A stretch of DNA of 64,000 nucleotides from assembly GCA_964633115.1 (NCBI GenBank), contig CAZWEO010000013.1:6008-70007 (forward strand), read 5' to 3'. Below the pieces are notes generated by a model. That model saw only the letters and a program-made list of their open reading frames with translations. It ran no database searches and was not told where the DNA came from. The stretch comes from B30-G6 sp964633115 (GTDB lineage: Bacteria; Desulfobacterota; Desulfobacteria; Desulfobacterales; B30-G6). The translations under genes and the position numbers were made by a program. Positions 33,255-41,737 of this stretch are shown here, piece by piece; within the stretch, counting starts at the first letter, position 1; every line of letters starts with the position of its first letter.

Positions 33255-34130
33255 ATGACCATACCTGAGGTAAAACAGATAAAGATTGGTAAGCACATGA
33301 TTGGCATTGTGGGTCTTAGAAGCACCTTCGAAGAGATGACCAGGGACGATGCGGATCTGACGGATATCACCCTTGCCCGTAAGCTTGTGGAGCACTTGGC
33401 GCAGAAAAATTATATTCCCGAGAATGTCAGGGAAGATTACGGCCGGGCATTTATCCGGGAATACAGGCGGTTTCTTGGCCAGGCTGTTGAAGAGGAAGAT
33501 GCCGAAGGGCTGGTAATAAAGGTTTTGGGCGCTGGCTGCGCTATCTGCGACAGTCTTGAAAACACGATTATGGAGACACTGACGACAATGGGACTGGCAG
33601 CTGACCTTGAACATGTCCGGGATGCAGAGCAAATTTCGGAATACCGGGTTAAAGGAACTCCGGCCCTGGTAATCAATGGAAGGATTATGTGTACGGGTAG
33701 AAACCCGTCAATTAATGAAATCAGGAAATGGTTGGAACAGGCCGGTTACAATAAACAATCTGGAGGCAAAATGGACAAACATGTATTTATCAAGAATATA
33801 CCATTTTCGGAACCACAGCGTCTGGCTGAACTAGTGGAATACGAAGAAGGCCGGGTTGTCAGCCGCACCTTTGCTCAAAACCCGTCACTCAGCTTGACCC
33901 TCTTTGCGTTCGATAAAGGTGAAGGTGTTAGTACGCATACAGCACCCGGAGATGCGATGGTGCAGGTGCTCGATGGGAAGGCAACGGTAACTGTTGACGG
34001 GAAAGAAATGACCGTTGGTGCCGGCCAAGTGGTGGTGATGCCGGCCAATGTTCCCCATGCGGTTACCGCCGTCAAGCGGTTTAAAATGATCCTAACGGTT
34101 GTAAAAAAGCCCGTGACGATTCAATCTTAA
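33255..34130 (+). CDS. Thioredoxin-like redox domain fused to a cupin
   Basis: 291 residues in three parts. Residues 1-75 are a small helical region of unknown function. Residues 83-165 form a thioredoxin_3-like domain with redox pair C-x-x-C in VLGAGCAICDSLENTI and the cis-Pro region VKGTPALVING. Residues 175-291 are a cupin barrel (FDKGEGVSTHTAPGDAMVQVLDGKA, then VVMPANVPHAV). Metal-ligand His residues are present in the cupin. It might sense or detoxify a small ligand with redox control; no substrate can be named. It is convergent with the SpoIIE gene. Confidence 0.8.
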   Translation: MTIPEVKQIKIGKHMIGIVGLRSTFEEMTRDDADLTDITLARKLVEHLAQKNYIPENVREDYGRAFIREYRRFLGQAVEEEDAEGLVIKVLGAGCAICDSLENTIMETLTTMGLAADLEHVRDAEQISEYRVKGTPALVINGRIMCTGRNPSINEIRKWLEQAGYNKQSGGKMDKHVFIKNIPFSEPQRLAELVEYEEGRVVSRTFAQNPSLSLTLFAFDKGEGVSTHTAPGDAMVQVLDGKATVTVDGKEMTVGAGQVVVMPANVPHAVTAVKRFKMILTVVKKPVTIQS

Positions 34131-34173
34131 CACAAGGCTGATCTGTATCAGAAATGAAATTTAAAGTAGACGT

Positions 34174-34212
34174 AAGGTAAAATCATAAAGCACATATTTT
34201 CTATTTTACCTT
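34174..34212. terminator. Possible bidirectional terminator
   Basis: Inverted repeat AAGGTAAAAT (34174-34183) / ATTTTACCTT (34203-34212) with a 19-base loop lies between two convergent genes. The right arm overlaps the last codons of the phosphatase gene. It is AT-rich and therefore weak. Confidence 0.35.
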
Positions 34213-35325
34213 GATAGCCACGAGGGTAACATCGTCATGCGGTTCCTCGGATTGGACGAACTCATCGAGACGGGTGTTGATCTGTTTGACGATTTGATCG
34301 GCAGGCAAATGGGCACTTTCTAATAAAGCTGATTCCAGGCGTGTTTGCTCGAAAAGATGCTGGCGCTCATTCATGGCTTCGGTAATACCATCTGAATAAA
34401 GCAACAATACATCTCCTTGCTTAACCGCTAACTTTTTCTCTTCCGGACCCGAAGAAAATCCCATGTCCGCGTCAAGCCCCAGACAGACTCCCTTTGTCTT
34501 TAGGGGCTGGATAATCTTGGTTGCTGAATTATAAAATAGGGGCCAGTTATGCCCGGCACGTGCAATCGTAATTGATTTGTCGTCTGATTCCAAAAAGGCG
34601 ATCACAGCGGTAATAAAATCTCCCTCACGCAGTCGTTTGCTGATCAGGGAATTCAAATTGCTAAGAATATTCGCAGGGGATTCGCTTCGTTCGGATATGG
34701 ATTCAAACATGCTTTGCAGATGAGCGGCATACAAAGCGGCGGGGATTCCTTTGCCGGCGACATCGCCGACGATGCTGAGCATCTGATTGTCGTTGCGTTT
34801 CACGAAATCAAAGAAGTCTCCCCCGACAATTTTGGCGGGTTTTGAGGAAAATCCAATGGAAAGCCATGGTGATTCGGGTATTTGCTCGGGCTGCAGGCTG
34901 ATCTGAATTTCACGTGCAATTTCTAGTTCATCACGAGTGGTCAGTTTGTCGGCTAACTCAAGGGCCAGTAGTAAATTCAAGACAATGAATGCACAAAAGA
35001 TCCACAACTTGTTGGTGACGATGATGCCCAGCACAAATACAAAAAAACTGAGGATATAGAACAATCGGCGGGCTGGCGTCATTTGCATCAAAAAGCTAGT
35101 GAAAATTGCCCTAAAGGCCTGTACAATGGATTTGAATGATTTGGTTTCGGCCGGACTGTCTTTAAGGGCGGTTTTATCCTTGTAGTAGCTTAAGGCCTCG
35201 AGGGTATCTTTTTGCAGAAGGCGTTCGATCTCGATTCGGTTCAGGCCGGAGGTATAAAGCTCAAATAAATCACGATGTCTTTTGATCGCGTTTCTGAAAT
35301 AGGATTTGATGCGTGTGGTCCCCAT
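34201..35325 (-). CDS. Membrane-associated SpoIIE/RsbU-type serine phosphatase
   Basis: 374 residues from ATG 35325 (AAGG upstream; an ORF extension to 35412 is less likely). Two adjacent membrane segments (about 90-140, LFYILSFFVFVLGIIV and FCAFIVLNLLLALEL) are followed by a linker helix and a PP2C/SpoIIE phosphatase domain. Metal-binding motifs: GGDFFDF, SIVGDVAGKGIPAALYAA, LLLYSDGITEA and the terminal HDDVTLVAIK. Such phosphatases dephosphorylate anti-anti-sigma factors in partner-switching cascades; no partner gene lies nearby. Confidence 0.9.
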   Translation of the reverse strand: MGTTRIKSYFRNAIKRHRDLFELYTSGLNRIEIERLLQKDTLEALSYYKDKTALKDSPAETKSFKSIVQAFRAIFTSFLMQMTPARRLFYILSFFVFVLGIIVTNKLWIFCAFIVLNLLLALELADKLTTRDELEIAREIQISLQPEQIPESPWLSIGFSSKPAKIVGGDFFDFVKRNDNQMLSIVGDVAGKGIPAALYAAHLQSMFESISERSESPANILSNLNSLISKRLREGDFITAVIAFLESDDKSITIARAGHNWPLFYNSATKIIQPLKTKGVCLGLDADMGFSSGPEEKKLAVKQGDVLLLYSDGITEAMNERQHLFEQTRLESALLESAHLPADQIVKQINTRLDEFVQSEEPHDDVTLVAIKVK

Positions 35326-35478
35326 GATCAAGCCTTTTAAATTTGAAAAATAGAATGTCGAACCCATCCTGGTAACGACGTACGAAGCGTTTACCAGTTT
35401 GAAAATACACAAAATTTTACATCATATCAAGTGCAATTCTGTAATTGTTGAATTGGTCTGATTGCAGTATTCAGTATA

Positions 35479-35607
35479 CTATTGGGCATACGCTGGCAGA
35501 GCCGCAAAGCCACCGGTCAACTCCGATAAAGCATGTGCAAAAACGAATGAAACAGATATCAGAACAGCAATGGCAACGAAATGAAAAGTCTTTTTTAAAT
35601 GTTTCAT
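35479..35607 (-). CDS. Short secreted peptide or signal-peptide remnant, 42 residues
   Basis: AGGAGG lies 8 bases before an ATG that opens MKHLKKTFHFVAIAVLISVS, then FVFAHALSELTGG, ending LPAYAQ and a TAG stop. This is a textbook signal peptide (KK, a hydrophobic core, AYA-Q cleavage-like end) with almost no mature part. Either it is the intact start of a gene whose body was lost, or a genuine small exported peptide. The strong ribosome site is the best support. Confidence 0.5.
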   Translation of the reverse strand: MKHLKKTFHFVAIAVLISVSFVFAHALSELTGGFAALPAYAQ

Positions 35608-35660
35608 TTCCTGTCCTCCTGCGATTTTGATGTAAGGCAGCAAGCAAATTTTAGTGGTAT

Positions 35661-36089
35661 CTAGGGCGAGGGCGCCTTAAGTTTGACTGATAATTTGTGA
35701 TTAAATTTGGCAGCATCGATGATAAACCGTTCGTGGGAACCCTTTGAAATGGTATCGATTCCATCATCGGCAGAAATTGAAAAAATTAATTTGCGGCCCG
35801 CAACCTCGATTAATTCCACCCTTACCGTGACGATCAGTCCCGGGGGGGTGGCAGCCAGATGGCTCAGGTTTACATGGATGCCGACGGTCTGTTCCCGTGG
35901 CCAGTCAATGTGCGGTTTGATGGCCTGAATACAGGTCCATTCAAATAATCCCACCATAAATCCTGTTGCAAGAACATTGGGCATGGCCTGAAATTCCGAA
36001 GATTCCGGATAGAGATGCGGCACGGTTTTATTTTCAGGAACCGTGTATTTAAATTCATGAAATAGGCCGGATTTTAAGGATGGTTTCAT
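35661..36089 (-). CDS. Hotdog-fold thioesterase resembling fluoroacetyl-CoA thioesterase FlK
   Basis: 142 residues. The segment MPNVLATGFMVGLFEWTCIQAI with its Glu, and GIHVNLSHLAATPPGLIVTVRVELIEVAGRKLIFSI with its His, match the FlK-like thioesterase family, whose catalytic Thr/Glu/His act on acyl-CoA. Family members often hydrolyse unusual short acyl-CoAs. AAGGAGC precedes the ATG. The proximity of a haloalkane dehalogenase makes haloacyl-CoA a conceivable substrate, but this is speculation. Confidence 0.8.
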   Translation of the reverse strand: MKPSLKSGLFHEFKYTVPENKTVPHLYPESSEFQAMPNVLATGFMVGLFEWTCIQAIKPHIDWPREQTVGIHVNLSHLAATPPGLIVTVRVELIEVAGRKLIFSISADDGIDTISKGSHERFIIDAAKFNHKLSVKLKAPSP

Positions 36090-36284
36090 AATAGCTCCTT
36101 GGAATCATAAATCCATTGTTTGTTTACATTATTTCTACTATTCAATGGTAAGTCAAATTATTAAACTGATAGCCCTGGGGGCAATGCTGTCCATGTTTCA
36201 CTCCTTTTAATCTTGTTTGAGCTATCAAAAAACGAATCCGGATATCAAACACCATTGCAGGCACAATCAAGACGGGAAAATTGC

Positions 36285-36310
36285 TTGCATGCTATTAAAT
36301 TGCATGCTAT
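36285..36310. promoter_or_regulatory. Tandem 11-bp repeats upstream of marR
   Basis: TTGCATGCTAT occurs twice (36285-36295 and 36300-36310), 15 bases start to start, each holding the palindrome GCATGC. They lie about 60 bases before the MarR-family gene and may form its autoregulatory operator. Confidence 0.5.
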
Positions 36311-36370
36311 CAATGTCTGGAATTTGCATAAATCTTGATGAGAATTTCATAAACCTACCAGGAGTTGGGC

Positions 36371-36790
36371 ATGAAAGTACGTGATTGTATCTTTTTTCAG
36401 TTAATCAAAGCTAGTCAGGCCGGGGCAGCATATTGGGCCGATAAAGTCGCCCACTTGGGCGTGACAGCTTCCCAAGCCATGGTATTGAATTTCCTGGGCG
36501 AGGAAGATCGCATCTCATCGCGTAGTTTGGGGCAGAAGCTGGGGATCACCAGTGCAACCATGACTGGGATTCTAGATAGACTCGAAAAGATGGTATTGAT
36601 CGAACGGCGGCCGCACCCCGATGACCGCCGAGCCATATTGGTCTGTCTAACCAAACGTGGACATATGCTAGCCACTGAAATCAACACGATTATGATCGCC
36701 GCCAATCAGGATTTTCTGAGGCCATACAGTCACCAGCAATCAAACCAGTTTCGAGATGTTCTTAAGCAGATGTGGGAGGCGACAACATGA
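36371..36790 (+). CDS. MarR-family transcriptional regulator
   Basis: 139 residues from ATG 36371 (AGGAG upstream). Winged helix-turn-helix of MarR type: VTASQAMVLNFL, SSRSLGQKLGITSATMTGILDRLEKM, LIERRPHPDDRRAILVCLTKRG (the wing with the conserved DDRR). The stop overlaps the start of the dehalogenase gene (ATGA), so it most likely regulates that operon in response to a small organic ligand. Confidence 0.92.
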   Translation: MKVRDCIFFQLIKASQAGAAYWADKVAHLGVTASQAMVLNFLGEEDRISSRSLGQKLGITSATMTGILDRLEKMVLIERRPHPDDRRAILVCLTKRGHMLATEINTIMIAANQDFLRPYSHQQSNQFRDVLKQMWEATT

Positions 36791-37665
36791 ATATATCCGA
36801 TCAAGGTTTTACAAAAAAACAGCTAGATGTAATGGGGTATCAAATGTCTTACGTGGATGAAGGTAGTGGCGATCCCATTGTTTTGCTGCATGGCAATCCT
36901 ACTTCATCATATTTGTGGCGTAATATCATCCCTTATCTAACAGATTTGGGCCGCTGTATTGTCCCTGATCTTATCGGCATGGGCGATTCACAAAAGCTCG
37001 AGACCAGTGGTCCAAATGCCTATACATTTGTTGAGCACCGGTCCTTTCTGGATGCATTCCTTGAGGCTCTCAACATCAACGAGAATATAGTATTCGTAAT
37101 ACACGATTGGGGTTCTGCGCTGGGCTTTGATTGGGCTTATCGGCATCCGGAAAGCGTTCGGGGTATAGCCTACATGGAAGCCATTGTCTGCCAATATGAT
37201 TGGCAGGATTGGCCCGATGATGCCCGTAAAATATTTCAAGGATTCCGTTCTCCGACCGGAGAGAAGTTAATCCTGGAAAAAAATTATTTCATTGAATTGG
37301 TACTGCCTGGAGCAGTGATGCGAGAGATGTCGCCAGCTGAAATGGAAGTCTACCGCAGGCCGTATTTGAATCCTGGTGAAGATCGGCGACCGACATTAAC
37401 CTGGCCACGTCAAATTCCCATCAACGGTGAGCCCAAAGAAGTGGCCCAGATTGTTGACACCTACGCCAAATGGTTGGCAACAACCCAGGTTCCCAAGCTC
37501 TTTATTAATGCCGATCCCGGTTCCATCCTGGTGGGCAAAGCCCGTGATTTTTGCCGGACTTGGCCAAATCAAGAAGAGCTTACTGTGAAAGGCAAGCATT
37601 TTATCCAGGAAGATTCACCCGATGAAATTGGCCAGGCAATTGCGGATTTTATTGGTAGCACATAA
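36787..37665 (+). CDS. Haloalkane dehalogenase (subfamily II-like)
   Basis: 292 residues, alpha/beta hydrolase fold. Catalytic Asp107 is followed by halide-binding Trp108 (VIHDWGSALGF), the other halide residue is Asn37 (LHGNPTSS), the catalytic acid is Glu131 (AYMEAIV) and the base His271 (KGKHFIQEDSP). Positions nearly coincide with Rhodococcus DhaA (Asp106, Glu130, His272, Asn41, Trp107). The enzyme hydrolyses carbon-halogen bonds to an alcohol plus halide. GGGAGG precedes ATG 36787; a GTG at 36772 is possible. It is coupled to the MarR gene and followed within 23 bases by an Fe-S protein. Confidence 0.9.
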   Translation: MNISDQGFTKKQLDVMGYQMSYVDEGSGDPIVLLHGNPTSSYLWRNIIPYLTDLGRCIVPDLIGMGDSQKLETSGPNAYTFVEHRSFLDAFLEALNINENIVFVIHDWGSALGFDWAYRHPESVRGIAYMEAIVCQYDWQDWPDDARKIFQGFRSPTGEKLILEKNYFIELVLPGAVMREMSPAEMEVYRRPYLNPGEDRRPTLTWPRQIPINGEPKEVAQIVDTYAKWLATTQVPKLFINADPGSILVGKARDFCRTWPNQEELTVKGKHFIQEDSPDEIGQAIADFIGST

Positions 37666-37688
37666 CATTTATACTAGCGGAGCACCGC

Positions 37689-38825
37689 ATGAATGCAGAA
37701 CAGGTTTACAATCAGTTTATAAAATGGATCGGGAAGTCGTGGTGGGAATTATCGGAATCGGATTTTCTACTCCCAATGATCAAGGCCAGCTATACTCCGG
37801 AAGAGGCGGCATTTTTAACCGGTATCCCATTGCATAGCTCAACACTAGAGGATCTTTCGGAAATTAAAGACATGACCCGAGAGGAACTTGAACCCCTGTT
37901 GCAGGAATTGGGGCGTAAGGGTATGATTTATAAATCTAGGCGCGGTGGTTCGGTGCGTTACCGTCTCAACGAGACCTTTTTTGCCTTATTACGAGCCAAT
38001 TTTTGGTCGGGAAGGGTAGATGAACGTACGAAAAGCTCGGCACCGGCCATCAATAAGTACTTTTTGGACAACTGGTTTGAGCAATACAATCAGGTTCACC
38101 ATCGCGGGTTGCGTACTTTGCCGATTGCCAAAACCATTCAGGATGACCGCACGATTTTGCCATATGAAGATGTCGTCAAAGTGATTGAGAAATTTGAGTA
38201 CTACACGGTGTCGACTTGCCCCTGCCGGCAACGTCACAATCTGGATCCTGCTATGAAGGATTGCCATCACCACATGGAGACCTGTCTGCATTTTGATGAA
38301 TTAGGATATTATATCGTAGAACATGACATGGGCCGGGAAATTAGCAAGCAAGAAACACTGGATATATTAAAACAGGCAGCCGATGCAGGTCTGGTACATG
38401 CAATTTCGGCCTGGCAGCAAAAGCCGGACACCATCTGTAACTGCTGCAATTGCTGCTGTTTGTTTCTAGAAAGTTACCATAAATTGGGTCATGCCAAAAG
38501 CCTGGATGCTTCCAATTATGGTGTGCAAGCCAATGCAGCCACATGCAAAGCCTGCGGCTCGTGCCTCAAACGCTGCCCCATGGATGCACTGCAACTGGCC
38601 TATTCTTCCCAGGCCCAAAACAAGTTTTCAAAAGCAGTTGAAGTTAACCTAGGATCCTGTATTGGCTGTGGCGTGTGCGTTCACAAATGTCCAACCCAAT
38701 CGCTGGCATTGGTACGCAACCATGAAGTCAGTCCGCCACCAGAGACAGTCAGGGATTATATGAAGCAGTATTTGCAGGATCGGACAGACGCGAAGCGATT
38801 GTTAGCAGTAAGCAGTGAGGAGTAG
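37689..38825 (+). CDS. Fe-S protein with two C-terminal 4Fe-4S motifs
   Basis: 378 residues. The N-terminal half resembles a regulator-like winged helix (PLLQELGRKGMIYKSRRGGSVRYRL). The middle holds a Cys/His-rich stretch (STCPCRQRHN, CHHHMETCLHF) and CNCCNCCC. The C-terminus has two ferredoxin motifs, CKACGSCLKRCP and CIGCGVCVHKCP. The composition is common among conserved anaerobe proteins of unknown role. It is separated by 23 bases from the dehalogenase gene and probably co-transcribed, although a functional link is not shown. Confidence 0.82.
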   Translation: MNAEQVYNQFIKWIGKSWWELSESDFLLPMIKASYTPEEAAFLTGIPLHSSTLEDLSEIKDMTREELEPLLQELGRKGMIYKSRRGGSVRYRLNETFFALLRANFWSGRVDERTKSSAPAINKYFLDNWFEQYNQVHHRGLRTLPIAKTIQDDRTILPYEDVVKVIEKFEYYTVSTCPCRQRHNLDPAMKDCHHHMETCLHFDELGYYIVEHDMGREISKQETLDILKQAADAGLVHAISAWQQKPDTICNCCNCCCLFLESYHKLGHAKSLDASNYGVQANAATCKACGSCLKRCPMDALQLAYSSQAQNKFSKAVEVNLGSCIGCGVCVHKCPTQSLALVRNHEVSPPPETVRDYMKQYLQDRTDAKRLLAVSSEE

Positions 38826-39018
38826 GGAGCAAGCAGAAGGTAACGGGTTACGAGTTGCGCGTGTCGTGTTCCGGGTTGCAAGTTTCTTGTTTTGGTTTAT
38901 GGCAAACCGATGAGGTCTTACAACCCAACAAACACAACGAAACCGAAAAACCGAAAAACCGAAATTCAGTCTTCAGCCTAATAGCCTAAACCTAATAATT
39001 AAAGTATGGAGTGATATT
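38826..39018. repeat. Word-like low-complexity spacer
   Basis: Short recurring words (gggttacgagttgcg, gttccgggttgcaag, aaaccgaaaaaccgaaaaacc) resemble spacers at about 48190-48280, 54470-54560 and 60240-60290. No coding potential was seen. Confidence 0.5.
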
Positions 39019-40065
39019 ATGTCTAAAGCTGAGCGTATGACCCAACTGGTTAAAGATTTCCTATTCAATGCCGGAGCCATGGATGTGAGTATAGCTACCA
39101 CAGAGACTTTGGCCGGTGGCCCGCCATCCACCGATCTAACCTACATCATGCCTGATGCAAAATCAGCGGTTTGCTTTGCTGTGCCATTAGATCAGAAGGG
39201 TATCGAGCGTTTTCTGAGCAAACAGGATTGTCGGACCCACAATATCGACAATCGACGTACCAATTCACTGGTTAGCGGTATGGCTTTTGAACTGGCAACA
39301 TTTCTGACCATGCGTGGGCGCCCATCAAAGGCAGTCTGCGCAAACAGTCATTACCGCAGCGAAGTGCCGGGTGGTTTGTACAGTGAGTTGCCCGACCTGA
39401 GTCATCGCTATCTGGCTGTCCGATCCGGATTGGGATATTTTGGTTTTTCGGGCAATGTGATCCGATCTGATGTGGGTGGGGCAATTATTCTTGGTTCTGT
39501 GGTAACAACCACTGAATTGGTCCCTAGCGATCCGTTGCCTCCGGAAGACAACTACTGCGACAATTGCAAACGCTGCCTACGGACCTGCGCGTCTGGTCTC
39601 ATGTCCGATACCGAGGAAACAACCGTAACCATGGGTGGGGTGTCGTTTTCCTATGCTAAGCGGCGTGCCTATTCTCGCTGTGAATATGTCTGCGGCGGCT
39701 TTGCCGGTTTGCACCCATCCGGCCAATGGTCCACCTGGTCACCGGCAAGATTCACCATTCCGGAAAAAGATGAGGACTTTACAATGGCGTTACTGAACGC
39801 GGTAGAACCCTACCGAAATCGACCCCGTTTGGATTATGGCTTTTATCATCCCTTGGTGCCTGGCAGCAAAATCGAGTTTACCTGCGGGCATTGCCAACTG
39901 GTTTGCCATCCAGATAAGGATGTACGCCGAAAACGGTATCAAATGATCACCCAGAAAGGGGTAGTCATTCAATACCCGGACGGCAACCTTGAAGCCGTAT
40001 CACCTGATAAGGCGGTTGCGCATTTAAAAAAGATGGACGTAAGTACTCGAGCTTTATACGAATAA
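39019..40065 (+). CDS. QueG-like 4Fe-4S protein (epoxyqueuosine reductase/reductive dehalogenase superfamily)
   Basis: 348 residues. It shows GAMDVSIATTETL and later YLAVRSGLGYFGFSGNVI, which resembles the corrinoid-binding core of the QueG/reductive dehalogenase fold (GLG..G..), followed by CDNCKRCLRTCASG, a 4Fe-4S motif, and a second Cys cluster CGHCQLVCHP near the end. It is not canonical QueG, whose end motifs differ; related proteins are common and uncharacterised in anaerobes. It precedes the selenium-type LysR gene by 22 bases, in the same direction. Confidence 0.75.
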   Translation: MSKAERMTQLVKDFLFNAGAMDVSIATTETLAGGPPSTDLTYIMPDAKSAVCFAVPLDQKGIERFLSKQDCRTHNIDNRRTNSLVSGMAFELATFLTMRGRPSKAVCANSHYRSEVPGGLYSELPDLSHRYLAVRSGLGYFGFSGNVIRSDVGGAIILGSVVTTTELVPSDPLPPEDNYCDNCKRCLRTCASGLMSDTEETTVTMGGVSFSYAKRRAYSRCEYVCGGFAGLHPSGQWSTWSPARFTIPEKDEDFTMALLNAVEPYRNRPRLDYGFYHPLVPGSKIEFTCGHCQLVCHPDKDVRRKRYQMITQKGVVIQYPDGNLEAVSPDKAVAHLKKMDVSTRALYE

Positions 40066-40087
40066 TTTTTCCGGAGGAAAATTTATT

Positions 40088-40993
40088 GTGGATTTCACCC
40101 TAAGGGAGTTGGAAATCTTTAGTAAAGTCGTCGAACTGGAAAGTTTTTCCAAGGCAGCTGACAAGGTATTTTTGGTACAGGCTTCGGTGAGTGAGCGCAT
40201 CGCATCGCTTGAAAAAAAAGTGGGGACACGCTTGCTGGATCGTCTGGGAAGACGTGTGGTGCCAACGGCCGCCGGTGAACTACTGTATAAACATGCTAAC
40301 CAGCTGTTGGAAATGAAGGCAAACACCCAATTGGAATTGGAGCGGTTTTTAGGTCTGGAGCAGGGCGACATCGCCATGGGTGGTAGCACCATACCGGGTG
40401 AATATATCCTTCCGAATATGATAGGCAAATTCAATCAGTCCTATCCTCGTATTATCGTGAATCTTGCCATAGGAGATAGCAGTGGTATTGAAAAACAGGT
40501 ATTGGCTGGAGAATTGGAGCTGGGCGTAATTGGTTCTGAAAGCGCACAGGCAAATTTACGATGCCGAAAGCTGTGGGAAGACGAGCTTGTGTTGGCCGTA
40601 GCACCCAATCATCCCTGGGCTAAACGAAAACAGATATCACCCGATGAATTGCTGCAGGAATCTTTTATTCTACGCGAAAAAGGCTCCGGCACCCTAAAAA
40701 TATTAGATACCTACCTGCAGTCATCCGATGTTCTCAGTATGGAGGCACTTAAGGTCATCGCCAGATTTGGGTCATCGACTGCTGTTAAACAAGGTGTCAA
40801 ATCTGGCTTGGGACTTTCGATTCTTTCGGCGCGCGCCATTGAATCAGACGTAAAGGCAGGTCACCTAATCGCACTGAAAATCAAGGACCTAACCATGTCA
40901 CGCCATTTCTTCCTGATCCGCAATAAGTTACGGATCGCCTCACCTGCATGCCAGGCACTGCTGGACTTCCTGGTATCGGAAAACCCCCATTAA
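40088..40993 (+). CDS. Selenium metabolism-associated LysR-family regulator
   Basis: 301 residues, GTG start with GGAGGA at 9 bases. An N-terminal winged helix-turn-helix (LRELEIFSKVVELESFSKAADKVFLVQASVSERIASLEKKVGTRLLDRLGR, split as family motifs) and a periplasmic-binding-like effector domain follow. Length and N-terminus match the LysR group found beside selenium genes. The next gene on the same strand is yedF, supporting that assignment. It may control yedF or other selenium genes; the effector is unknown. Confidence 0.85.
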   Translation: MDFTLRELEIFSKVVELESFSKAADKVFLVQASVSERIASLEKKVGTRLLDRLGRRVVPTAAGELLYKHANQLLEMKANTQLELERFLGLEQGDIAMGGSTIPGEYILPNMIGKFNQSYPRIIVNLAIGDSSGIEKQVLAGELELGVIGSESAQANLRCRKLWEDELVLAVAPNHPWAKRKQISPDELLQESFILREKGSGTLKILDTYLQSSDVLSMEALKVIARFGSSTAVKQGVKSGLGLSILSARAIESDVKAGHLIALKIKDLTMSRHFFLIRNKLRIASPACQALLDFLVSENPH

Positions 40994-41002
40994 TATCATT
41001 TT

Positions 41003-41047
41003 TATATCGGAATTTCCTGTTTGACATATCGGAATGATTGGTCATAA
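41003..41047 (+). promoter_or_regulatory. yedF promoter with direct repeats
   Basis: TTGACA (41020-41025), a 16-base spacer, then CATAAG (41042-41047). ATATCGGAAT occurs at 41003-41012 and again at 41025-41034, 22 bases apart (two helical turns) on both sides of the -35 box, a plausible binding site for the LysR regulator encoded just upstream. Confidence 0.5.
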
Positions 41048-41114
41048 GTATGCCATTAGTGCCAAATCCCTTCATTGGGATAGGAAATGGCGACAGAAAA
41101 CAGGAGAATAAAAC

Positions 41115-41711
41115 ATGCAAGAGATCGATGCCCGTGGTTTAAGTTGTCCGGCACCTGTTCTGCAGACTAAGGCAGTTTTGCAGGCAGAAGCAATCAATCA
41201 CCTTACTGTGATCGTTGATAACCTAGCTGCCGAACAGAATGTGAAACGGTTTCTGGAATCAGAAGGATTCCAGGCAGAAACAGCTCATGAAAGAGATGAT
41301 TTTCGAATTATTGGGACTCGTTTGGCGGATAATCCGCACCATATTGATCCACCTGCAGAATTACAAACCCAAGAAAAACGAATATTGGTACTCTGCTCCA
41401 CTGATCGGCTTGGCTATGGTGATGATGAATTGGGCCGGAAGTTAATGGTCAACTTTATCCGCACACTTCGTGAAATGGGTGATGATCTGTGGCGCTTGAT
41501 TTTCGTGAACAACGGTGTAAAGCTAACCGTTGATGAGTCGACAGTGCTTAAAGATCTCAAAGCCTACGAAGACAACGGTCTTAAAATACTGGTATGTGGC
41601 ACTTGCTTGAATCATTTCAATTTGTTGGAACGAAAGCAGGTGGGTGATACTACCAATATGCTCGATATCGTAACGGCCATGCAGTTGGCGGATCAAGTTA
41701 TTAACATGTAG
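41115..41711 (+). CDS. yedF: Selenium metabolism protein YedF
   Basis: 198 residues. The N-terminal TusA/SirA-like domain has the CPxP motif (DARGLSCPAPVLQTKAVL, Cys10-region). The C-terminal DsrE-like domain carries LVLCSTDRLGYGDDELGRKLMVNF and LKILVCGTCLNHFNL with a pair of Cys-proximal loops. This two-domain form is the YedF family linked to selenium use in Sec-encoding genomes; it may deliver or carry selenium as a persulfide/perselenide. AGGAG precedes the ATG. It sits next to the LysR selenium-associated gene. Confidence 0.9.
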   Translation: MQEIDARGLSCPAPVLQTKAVLQAEAINHLTVIVDNLAAEQNVKRFLESEGFQAETAHERDDFRIIGTRLADNPHHIDPPAELQTQEKRILVLCSTDRLGYGDDELGRKLMVNFIRTLREMGDDLWRLIFVNNGVKLTVDESTVLKDLKAYEDNGLKILVCGTCLNHFNLLERKQVGDTTNMLDIVTAMQLADQVINM

Positions 41712-41737
41712 CTCGTATATGGTATTAAATGTTGGGG

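Noticed and set aside
41115..41711. Sulfur-carrier TusA for tRNA thiolation instead of YedF
   Set aside because: TusA is about 80 residues; this protein has an added DsrE-like domain and adjoins a selenium-type LysR gene, matching YedF.
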